From positions 124,001 through 188,000 of the forward strand of contig NZ_JRMP02000003.1 of NCBI RefSeq assembly GCF_000762875.2: a stretch of DNA of 64,000 nucleotides. Reading direction: 5' to 3'. Below are positions 9,375 to 16,308 of the stretch, piece after piece. This DNA comes from Helicobacter saguini (GTDB lineage: Bacteria; Campylobacterota; Campylobacteria; Campylobacterales; Helicobacteraceae). The stretch's first letter is position 1. Each line of letters begins with the position of its first letter. The notes under the pieces were generated by a model. The model had not been told where the DNA came from and made no database searches. It was given only the letters and a program-made list of their open reading frames with translations. A program made the translations under genes and the position numbers.

Positions 9375-10235
9375 ATGAATGATAAATTAAACATCAATCG
9401 CCGTGAAAGTTTTAAGAAACTCGCTGGGGTTGGGGCTTTAAGCCTTGCTAGTTTGGGTGTTTTAAAGGCGGCGGAGATAGATTCTAATAGCCAAGATTCT
9501 CAAAATGCTAATAAAATTGCGCAAAATAAAATCCCAGAATACGCCGATAGTGATAAAATGATGCTGCCAAAGTCTCAAATGAAGCTAACACAGGGCAGTG
9601 TGGGGCTTGTTGTGGTTAATCCACAGATTGATTTTCTAAGTCCAAAGGGCGTTGGGTGGAATATTTATGGCGCAAATATTAAGGAAAATGGCACGATTGA
9701 AAATATAGGAATGCTGCTGCGTGTCGCAAAAGCCCTTGCACTGCCGACTTTCATCTCGTATGTCGTGTGGAATAAGCAGGATTTTGACTCCATGCCAAAG
9801 ACGCCGATGAAAAACTTTATACGCGGCACTTCGATGTGTCTAGGCAAGGGAAGTGGGCTAAATGCGAATGATATTTCAAATAGTGGCGCGGATTTTTTGC
9901 CTGAATATAAGCCCTTTATTTTGGATAATAAAAGTGTGCTAACCACGCCACGTAAGGACTTTGGGCTAAATGGGAGCAATCTTGTCTCAAGGCTGCGTCA
10001 ATATGGCGTGCGGCAGGTTATTTTGTGCGGGATGGATGCGAATACGCATATTGACTCGCATTTGCGTGACTTGCTAGCGGAGGGCTTTGATGTGGGCGTG
10101 GTGCGTGATGCTACTGCGGGAGCGAAACTGCCTGAGGGCGATGGCTACTTAGCCGCGTTAATCAACTTTCGCTATATTGCAAACGAGCTATTTTACACAA
10201 GCGAAATCGTGCCGAGACTGCAGGGGATGATGTAA
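9375..10235 (+). CDS. Tat-exported isochorismatase-family hydrolase
   Basis: The N-terminus NINRRESFKKLAGVGALSLA is a twin-arginine signal (RR at residues 9-10, then a weakly hydrophobic segment and an Ala-Ala-Glu cleavage area), so the folded protein is probably sent to the periplasm. The rest is an isochorismatase/nicotinamidase-like alpha-beta hydrolase: Asp86 in VVVNPQIDFLSP, a Lys near 194 in TTPRKDFG, and a nucleophilic Cys near 218 in VILCGMDANTH complete the Cys-Asp-Lys triad. The substrate is unknown. A short linker after the signal carries heptamer-coded DSNSQDSQ. AAGGAA precedes the ATG. The tatA gene lies about 8 kb away in this window. Confidence 0.85.
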   Translation: MNDKLNINRRESFKKLAGVGALSLASLGVLKAAEIDSNSQDSQNANKIAQNKIPEYADSDKMMLPKSQMKLTQGSVGLVVVNPQIDFLSPKGVGWNIYGANIKENGTIENIGMLLRVAKALALPTFISYVVWNKQDFDSMPKTPMKNFIRGTSMCLGKGSGLNANDISNSGADFLPEYKPFILDNKSVLTTPRKDFGLNGSNLVSRLRQYGVRQVILCGMDANTHIDSHLRDLLAEGFDVGVVRDATAGAKLPEGDGYLAALINFRYIANELFYTSEIVPRLQGMM

Positions 10236-10289
10236 GTTTATTAGCAGAGTAGGGCGGTTAGGCTTAATAGATTCTAATGTTTTTATTAT

Positions 10290-10904
10290 TTATTTAGATT
10301 CTATAGAATCTTTCCCCACAATGCGTTTTTCCCTGTGAATCTTATCTCCTAAATCTTCGAAATTTTCATATTTATAAGGCATATTTTTAGAATCTTTAAT
10401 AAGTTTATTTGCCGTGTCATCTTCGTGAGAATCAAGACGCGGATTAGCTTTTGCGCCCTTAGTTGTAGGCATAGGATTAGTGAAAATGTCCCAATTTGTT
10501 AAGATTACTTCACACTTTCGCACTAGCAGATTATAAAACACAATGCTAGGAATAGCAACAATTAGCCCCAAAGCAGTCGCACGCAGCGCCATCGCAAGCC
10601 CCGCCATAATGCTTTTTGTGTCAATAATGCTATTTACGCCAATCGTGGCAAAGGTCAGCATAATGCCAATCACCGTGCCAAGTAGCCCAACATAAGGCGC
10701 ATTAGAGCCGATAGTCGCTATCAAAGTAAGCCTTTTATGCAAATCAAGCTCCAGCTCACGCCTATCAGCATAGTCATCAAGGCGAATAATCGAGTAAAAC
10801 CACAGCCGCTCAATGCCAATCGCAAGCACAAGCAGGCTCAAAAATATCAAAAAACCAAAGATAGAATAATCAATATACGCCGCATAATCGCTAATTTTTT
10901 CCAT
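10290..10904 (-). CDS. exbB: ExbB/MotA/TolQ-type proton channel protein
   Basis: This inner-membrane protein would couple the proton gradient to TonB- or TolA-driven transport. It shows the family layout: an N-terminal membrane helix (residues 13-33), a cytosolic loop, and a conserved helix pair containing IGSNAPYVGLLGTVIGIMLT and LRATALGLIVAIPSIVFYN. A cytosolic tail from about 150 to 204 is polar and ends in a heptamer-coded DSIESK. No exbD or tonB lies next to it: the downstream gene is convergent and the upstream neighbour encodes a DUF2147-like protein. It could serve the TonB-dependent receptor encoded 1.3 kb away together with ExbD/TonB encoded elsewhere, but that is inference. Confidence 0.85.
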   Translation of the reverse strand: MEKISDYAAYIDYSIFGFLIFLSLLVLAIGIERLWFYSIIRLDDYADRRELELDLHKRLTLIATIGSNAPYVGLLGTVIGIMLTFATIGVNSIIDTKSIMAGLAMALRATALGLIVAIPSIVFYNLLVRKCEVILTNWDIFTNPMPTTKGAKANPRLDSHEDDTANKLIKDSKNMPYKYENFEDLGDKIHREKRIVGKDSIESK

Positions 10905-10964
10905 TAAATGCCCTAAATTTAAGTAAAATTGTATTTTATCTATTTTGTGTTGGTTTTTTGGAAT

Positions 10965-11471
10965 CTACCTACTCATTTTTGTATCATTTGCCGTTTTTAG
11001 TAGAAAGTCGATTGGTTTTCGAAGTGGGGCGTATTTTGCTGCTTCGCTTTCACTCAACTTCTCCCAAATATAGCCGCGATGCATTATATAATAAGAATCT
11101 AGCGCCCCCACAAACTCGATTGTGCCATCACTTTTTGGGATAATCTTGCTGTAATAAAATTTGCAATTATTAAAATTGTAGATTTGCCCACCTGTAAGTT
11201 GCCCTTTGCCATTGTCGCTGTAGCCATAAGCAAAGACATTTCCCACGCTAAGTCGCTCCCGCAAATGCGCATTTTTATTGCAACTATCCTTGATAGGCTC
11301 ACGCTCAAGATTTTTTAGTCCATACACATAAAAGGTATCGCCACTTTTAAAAATCTCAACAATGCTTTGCCCACCATCAGTGCCTTTATGCGTTTTGTAA
11401 ATGCCGCTAATATCGATATTTCCAGCCTTTAAAAGACTGAAACAAAAAATCAAAACCCACAAGATTCTCAT
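10965..11471 (-). CDS. DUF2147-like exported protein
   Basis: The 168-residue product begins with a signal peptide (MRILWVLIFCFSLLKAG). A small beta-rich domain follows, with the DUF2147 pattern of a SGIYKT opening strand, GGQSIVEIFKSGDTFYVYG, an internal NGKGQLTGGQIYNFNN and a late IEFVGALDSYYIMHRGYIW. Its role is unknown; such proteins are periplasmic or envelope-associated. The stop of the upstream YhcH-family gene lies 12 bp before this start, so the two are probably co-transcribed. No heptamer-coded insert is seen. Confidence 0.72.
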   Translation of the reverse strand: MRILWVLIFCFSLLKAGNIDISGIYKTHKGTDGGQSIVEIFKSGDTFYVYGLKNLEREPIKDSCNKNAHLRERLSVGNVFAYGYSDNGKGQLTGGQIYNFNNCKFYYSKIIPKSDGTIEFVGALDSYYIMHRGYIWEKLSESEAAKYAPLRKPIDFLLKTANDTKMSR

Positions 11472-11483
11472 TTTTACCCCTTT

Positions 11484-12026
11484 TTAAATCTTAAAATCAA
11501 CCAAATCAATAGGAATTTTCACCACAACTTTATACACTTTTTTAGAATCTTTTTTGGAAAGCCCAGAATCTAAATCGCTAAACTTTATCCCCCCAGCATG
11601 AACGTCACAGGGCAAAAACACACACAAAGTCCCCGCCACGCTAAAGATTCTATGCACGCACAAGCCGCGTTTATACACGATTAAATCGCGTTCATCGTTA
11701 TATTCTTTCTTAACCTTAAAAAGCTTAGAATCTCCTAGCAGAAAGCCTTCCGCACCCTTTAAAGTAAGCTGAAAATCCACATATTTTCTATGCGTCTCAA
11801 AAAATGCGTCCTTTTCCTTTTTAAGCCCATAAGTTTGCAAAATCGCAAAGATTCCATTATCCAAATCCACGCGTTTGTTTTTTTTAAAATCGTTTTTACT
11901 AAACGCACCAAAATCGCTCTTAGATTCTACCAAAAGCAAAGATTCCAAAAAATCGCTAACTTTTTGCAAGTTTTTATTCGCATTTATAGAATCTTTCACA
12001 CTAAAAAAGTCAGTCACAATCGCCAT
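11484..12026 (-). CDS. YhcH/YjgK/YiaL family protein
   Basis: This is a cytosolic cupin-like protein of the YhcH/YjgK/YiaL (DUF386) family, usually linked to sugar or sialic-acid metabolism. Family marks are FFETHRKYVDFQLTLKGAEG, carrying the His and Gln that bind metal, and VFLPCDVHAGGI near the end with the second metal-binding His. The 180-residue length is slightly above the norm, from short Asp/Ser/Lys stretches at about 35-50 and 155-165. No sugar genes lie beside it, so its substrate cannot be inferred from context. It is divergent from the TonB-dependent receptor gene and shares the 229-bp intergenic region with it. Confidence 0.85.
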   Translation of the reverse strand: MAIVTDFFSVKDSINANKNLQKVSDFLESLLLVESKSDFGAFSKNDFKKNKRVDLDNGIFAILQTYGLKKEKDAFFETHRKYVDFQLTLKGAEGFLLGDSKLFKVKKEYNDERDLIVYKRGLCVHRIFSVAGTLCVFLPCDVHAGGIKFSDLDSGLSKKDSKKVYKVVVKIPIDLVDFKI

Positions 12027-12146
12027 AATATCCCCACAAAATTAAATATTTTTAACAAAACGCAAATTATATAGTAAAAATTTTAATGTTTTTAAACTAA
12101 AAGTAACATTTTGTAATATTCCCTTGCTTTTTATTCGATGTTATGT

Positions 12147-12167
12147 TATGATAATAGTTACTAATTA
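12147..12167 (+). promoter_or_regulatory. Putative promoter and Fur-like operator of the TonB-dependent receptor gene
   Basis: TATGATAAT at 12147-12155 is a good -10 element about 100 bp before the receptor start. Overlapping it, TAATAGTTACTAATTA (12152-12167) is a near-palindrome similar to the Helicobacter Fur consensus of two TAATAAT-like arms. Iron repression would suit a TonB-dependent receptor. The match is imperfect (one arm carries an extra base) and AT-rich DNA gives chance matches. Confidence 0.35.
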
Positions 12168-12255
12168 TGAATTTTAAGCTATTTTTAATGTTATTGTTAA
12201 TTTTTTAAGGATGGTTTTATTTGTTTTAGTTTTCATTTTAATTTAAAGGTTTTTT

Positions 12256-15020
12256 ATGAAAAGTTTTGTTTTAAAGGGCAAGGTTGCCTTTGTTTTGGCT
12301 GGGTTACTCTCTACTACGGGGGGGGGGGGTATTTACTCGCGAAAGATTTTGTAGAATCTAAAGATTTGATAACATTAGCAAGTGCAAAATCTAGTAAAGA
12401 AGTCGCATTGAGTGATGGTAAATCCTTGCAAGATATTAAGGTAGATTCCATAGAATCTAAACAAGTTATGTTGAGTGATGGCAAATTCTCAAAAGATTTA
12501 AGGGCAGATTCTATAGAATCTAAATATAAAAATGCAGAAGCCTTGCTATCGCACAATAAGGCGGAGAAAAATTCCTTAAGTGTAATGGATAAAGTAGATT
12601 CTATAGAATCTAAAAATATCCACAGCCTAACCACATCCGCAAAAAAAGGGGAAGTAATAACCATGGCTAGTGCAGATTCTACAAATATAGATTCTATAAC
12701 CTTAGCGAGTGTAGATTCTATAAAAAACATAGAATCTAAACGCCAAACATCCGCTAATAAGCTAGATTCCATAACCTTAGCGAGTAGCGAGACAAACAAG
12801 ATTCTAACCCTAGCTGACAATAGCGACAACGATAGCGACACAGAGACAAGCACAAACGCCGATAATGCCGATGTAAAAGCAAACACCGCCGTGCTAAATA
12901 AAGTCGTTACATCCGCGACAGGCTTTTCGCTTCCCTTAAAAGATGAGCCAAAAAATATCATTTTGATTGACAAGCAAGATATTGAGGATAAGGGCTATAC
13001 TAATTTAGAGCAGGCGTTAGAAAAGCAGCCAAGTGTAACTTTCGTGCAAGGACCGCAAGGGACAAAAGAGATTGACATTCGTGGGCAGGGCTTGGATGCT
13101 ACAAGGGCGGTTAAAATCTTAGTAAATCGTGTGCCGATAAATTTGAATGATACAGGAAATGGCGGACACACTGCTTCTGCGGTAACTCCTTTTAATCAAA
13201 TTAGCATTGATGATATAGAATCTATTGAGATAATACCTGGTGGTGGCGCGGTAGTATATGGTAATGGCACACGCGGTGGCGTGGTAAATATCGTTACTAA
13301 AAAGCCTAGTAAAGATTATGCTAATTTTAATTTGCGTGGGAATTTGTATGAAAATTTTACGCCTTTTAGTGCTGGAGCTGGCGCTGGTGTTAGCGGTGGT
13401 AAAAAAATCGGTGATAAATTCTTTGTTGGCGCATCGGCAAATTATACCTATCAAAATGGTGTGCGACCAAAGGAATATACGCATAATGTTTATACATCGC
13501 TAAATACATATTATCAAATCAATGAAGATTCTAAGCTAGAGTGGAATATTAGCTATTCTTTGATGAATCGGTATTTTGCGGGGTATCAAACGCGTTTGAC
13601 AGGTAGCACAACGGCAGGTTTTACATTTAAAAGTTTTGAGACGATGAAAAATGAGCGTTACACTTCTCCAGCCGCTTCGCAAAACTCCACAGGTGCGGTG
13701 CAGCAAGACTTTATTCAAACGTCACTAAATTATACAAATAAGATTCTAGAAAATCTTGACTTTGATTCTATCCTTTTTTATCAGTTTAGCTATTTTAGAT
13801 TCCCTAGCCAGACTTTAGGTAGTAATACTCGTAGTTTCTTAAGCAATCACGCAGTAGGATTAAATCTAAAAACAAAATGGAGCGCCGGTAGCAACACGTT
13901 AATCACAGGCTTAGATAATCAATTTGAAGCAAGTGATACATTATCAAAATCCGCATCCACAGACCTAGAAAATAAAGGGACAAAATATTCGCTTTCTTTC
14001 TATGGACTAGATTCATATAAATTTGGTGAATCTTTTAGCCTAAGTGGCGGGGCGCGTGGGGAAATATCATATTTTACACTAGCAGGACACACAGGGATGG
14101 CTAACATATTTGGCACAGGGGCTAGTTATTATGATGTGAATGCGAAAAAATGGCAGTTTGGCTATGCCTTAGAGCTAACCCCTAGCTATAATTATAGTGA
14201 TACAGGCGCGGTATATGTAAAGCAAGAAATAGGCTTTATTAGCCCTAGCATTCGCCAAGCGGTAAGCACTGACCCAAGCTGGACACCTGTTATCGGGCAA
14301 GTAGGACCAAAAGTAGCTAGTGATATAAAGCCAGAGCAGTATTTCACAAGTGAGCTAGGTTGGCGAGATGAGTTTGAGTATAGCTATTTAAGTGCGACTT
14401 TATTTTACACACATACACTAAATGAGATTCGCTATAACCTTTATGGCTTTGCTACTGAGTATTATAATATCGGCGCTACGCAACGTTTAGGCTTTGAGTT
14501 TAGCACTAAGCAAGATTTTATGATAGCAGATACCTTGCCTTTGAATCTGCAAGAATCTATTAGCTACATTTACTCAAATGTATTAAAAGGACGCGAAACA
14601 GGGATGACCAGACCAGGACCTAGCACAAGTGGGCGTCCTAGTAGCAGTGGTGCATTAGAAGAAGGTAAGCCTGTGCCTTATGTGCCTTTGCTAAAGTTAG
14701 CCTTATTAATGGATGCTGAAGTGCTAAGCAAGGGCAAACACACGCTAAAAGTCTTTTGGAATAATACATATTATGGGAATCAAGTGGATAATAATCAATT
14801 TGATATGAATCCAAATGGATATGTTTTAAGCGACTTAGGACTAAATTATAAAATGGGCGATTTGCATATAAGTGCTGGTATTAGAAATCTTTTTGATAGC
14901 TTTTATATCGCATATCAAAACACAAGCGTAAATGCTACTAGCGGTGCACTAAGCGGAGCAGGCACATACCTAGCCGGCGAAGGTCGCAACTACTTCTTAG
15001 AGGGACGATATAGCTTTTAA
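12256..15020 (+). CDS. TonB-dependent outer-membrane receptor, phase-variable, frame currently OFF
   Basis: This is an outer-membrane gated channel for a ferric chelate or similar ligand. The ATG at 12256 opens a signal peptide (MKSFVLKGKVAFVLAGLLST), but a run of 12 Gs at codons 21-25 throws it out of frame and it stops at 12352. The rest of the receptor is intact in another frame from the G run onward. Ten or thirteen Gs would restore about 921 residues. In the open part, a heptamer-rich region (DSIESK units) precedes a TonB-box-like VVTSATGF. A plug domain follows (LEQALEKQPSVTFVQGPQG, VVYGNGTRGGVVNIVTKKPS), then a beta-barrel ending in the aromatic signature YFLEGRYSF. The ligand is unknown. 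A TTG at 12366 could start a signal-less form, which I think unlikely to function. The end overlaps the convergent prepilin peptidase gene by 4 bp. Confidence 0.88.
12318..12329 (+). repeat. Homopolymer G12 phase-variation tract in the TonB-dependent receptor gene
   Basis: Twelve consecutive Gs follow codon 20 of the signal-peptide frame. With 12 the frame closes at 12352; with 10 or 13 it joins the receptor frame. The location inside the secretion signal means that the off state makes only a short peptide. Confidence 0.93.
12351..12800. repeat. Dense cluster of the AGATTCT/AGAATCT heptamer, receptor N-terminal region
   Basis: I count 11 copies of AGATTCT or AGAATCT in these 450 bp, several paired as AGATTCTATAGAATCT or a one-base variant. 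They are translated as DSIESK-type units between the signal peptide and the TonB box. The same heptamer is scattered through the whole window, inside and between genes. Confidence 0.9.
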
Positions 15021-15934
15021 TTTACCGCACAAATGATAAAAAGGGCTAGGGTGATAAAGGGGATAAAGGGGATTTTTATAGAATCTATCTTGCTATAAAA
15101 TTTGGTGAAAAGGGCGAAAGTGATTCCTAAAATGCTAGAGATAATAAGCAAATGGAAAATTAGCTCAAAATGCAGCGGATAGCACAATAAAAGCACGCTA
15201 GAGCTACTAGATAACGCCCAAATATCGCCACTACCCATAAGCTCGCGGCGGCTAAAAATGTGTATTGTAAAATAAAAAAAATAAAACACGCCTAAAATGG
15301 CGAATGGAATGAAAATTAAAGCCACTGAAATAAGGGCAAACATCGCTAGATTTAGTGCAAAAAGAGCGAATATTAGCACATTTGGCACGTATAAATTCTT
15401 AAAATCAAGCAAACTTAAGACTAATAAAAGCGTGAAAAATACCGACAAACAAGCACTTAAAATCATATCAAACAAATTGCTTTTAACAATGCTAAATAAA
15501 AAATAAAAATCATTGAAATTTAGGGAAGATTCTAACTTTAACGCAAAAAAGCAAAGGGCAAAAATTACGCAAAAAATAGCTAGATTTTTAAAGGAGAAAA
15601 ATTTTATAGAATCTTTTATAGAATCTTGTGTGATTTTAGATTCTATAAAATCTTTAGAATCTAGATTTAGTGTTTTGATAGAATCTTTTTTGGTTTTAGA
15701 TTCTGTATTTTTGTTAGAACCTAGATTGCTTTGCTCGCTCGCAATGATGTGGTGTTTTTTAGAATCTTGTTTGTTTTCCATAGAATCTAATGTGGATTTA
15801 GATTCTATAGATTTTATAGAATCTTCGTTATTAGATTCTATATTTTCACTAAACTCACTACGTAAAAATAAAAAAAACAATACACTATAAACGCTACTTG
15901 CAACGCATACACAAATGATAAAATTGACTAACAT
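15017..15934 (-). CDS. Type IV prepilin peptidase (A24 family) without the methylase zinc domain
   Basis: This membrane aspartyl protease would remove leader peptides from type IV pilin-like proteins. Both catalytic aspartates are visible: Asp177 in LLDFKNLYVPN and Asp237 in the GxGD motif ELMGSGDIWA. Helices before, between and after them fit the A24 fold. The usual N-terminal cytosolic loop with two Cys-x-x-Cys pairs is absent. In its place (about residues 30-110) is a linker of ESNNEDSIKSIESK-type units coded by the heptamer, plus HHIIASEQSN, the translation of another palindromic repeat. Without that loop, N-methylation of pilins seems unlikely, though processing should be possible. The only visible partner is the secretin at 47,890-50,052. 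The ribosome binding site is weak. Confidence 0.82.
   Translation of the reverse strand: MLVNFIICVCVASSVYSVLFFLFLRSEFSENIESNNEDSIKSIESKSTLDSMENKQDSKKHHIIASEQSNLGSNKNTESKTKKDSIKTLNLDSKDFIESKITQDSIKDSIKFFSFKNLAIFCVIFALCFFALKLESSLNFNDFYFLFSIVKSNLFDMILSACLSVFFTLLLVLSLLDFKNLYVPNVLIFALFALNLAMFALISVALIFIPFAILGVFYFFYFTIHIFSRRELMGSGDIWALSSSSSVLLLCYPLHFELIFHLLIISSILGITFALFTKFYSKIDSIKIPFIPFITLALFIICAVN
15724..15749. repeat. Palindromic repeat of the GATTGCTTCGCTCGC...GCAATGA type
   Basis: GATTGCTTTGCTCGCTCGCAATGATG lies inside the prepilin peptidase gene and is translated on the minus strand as HHIIASEQSN. It is a shorter version of the element at 16,611-16,644 in argS. Confidence 0.7.
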
Positions 15935-16308
15935 TACATTCTACATCGCATTAAATTAAGTAATATTAAGACGTTAGAATCTACTCTAAAATCTAATAAA
16001 GTCGCACAAAAAAATATCACAAAAATTTTCATTTACATCCTTTTATAGAATCTAGATTCTATAGTGTAAGTTTTAAGTTGTGGTATTTTTGTGATTAAAA
16101 GTGGTGGATTTTTATAGAATCTTATTTAGATTCTATAAAAGTTTATTGATAAGATAGAATCTTATTTCTTGCCCTTGCCGCCTTTGTATGCTGCATTGTT
16201 TGGGTTTAGCTGATTTGCCCTGTTATCCCTTGTGGCTTGGTTTGCCGCATTGTTTGGGTTGCCTTGATTTGCGTGGTGGTCTCTTTGACCTTGATTTGTC
16301 TATTTTTT
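15935..16308. other. Intergenic region between prepilin peptidase and argS
   Basis: The 374-bp gap contains several heptamer copies (16,044-16,160), including AGAATCTAGATTCTATAG, in otherwise AT-rich DNA. It also holds the start-less small coding remnant listed separately. I see no RNA gene and no clear terminator. The prepilin peptidase promoter should lie within about 15,935-16,060. Confidence 0.6.
16162..16299 (-). pseudogene. Start-less remnant of a small Asn/Gln/Pro-rich protein
   Basis: Between a TAG at 16,300-16,302 and a TAA at 16,162-16,164 runs an open frame of 45 codons with no ATG, GTG or TTG. It has strongly protein-like composition: it ends TRDNRANQLNPNNAAYKGGK plus GKK, preceded by a diverged copy, ANQGNPNNAANQ. 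The DNRANQ-NPNNPAY pattern recalls a family of very small bacterial proteins often annotated as hypothetical. The missing start suggests decay or a lost 5' end. It sits 9 bp downstream of the argS stop on the same strand, so read-through transcription is likely. Confidence 0.4.

Noticed and set aside
10260-10320. AGATTCTATAGAATCT followed by T-rich DNA as an intrinsic terminator between the isochorismatase and exbB genes
   Set aside because: The palindrome is part of the exbB coding end and identical palindromes occur within genes throughout the window, so it cannot by itself be called a terminator.
12366-12368. TTG at 12,366 as the true start of the receptor
   Set aside because: It lacks a ribosome binding site and would give a protein without a signal peptide. 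The ATG at 12,256 with a signal peptide and a G tract explains the data better.
12351-12800. CRISPR array suggested by regularly spaced short palindromes
   Set aside because: Spacing is irregular, the repeated word is only 7-16 bp, it is translated in frame, and there are no cas genes in the window. The same holds for the other heptamer clusters and for the hairpin array in argS.
12314-12973. Open frame of 219 codons on the minus strand opposite the TonB-dependent receptor start
   Set aside because: The palindromic heptamer has no stop on either strand in its main frames, so clusters create long mirror-image open frames. The sequence has no ribosome binding site, is Ser/Leu/Glu-rich in the mirrored pattern, and overlaps a clear receptor gene.
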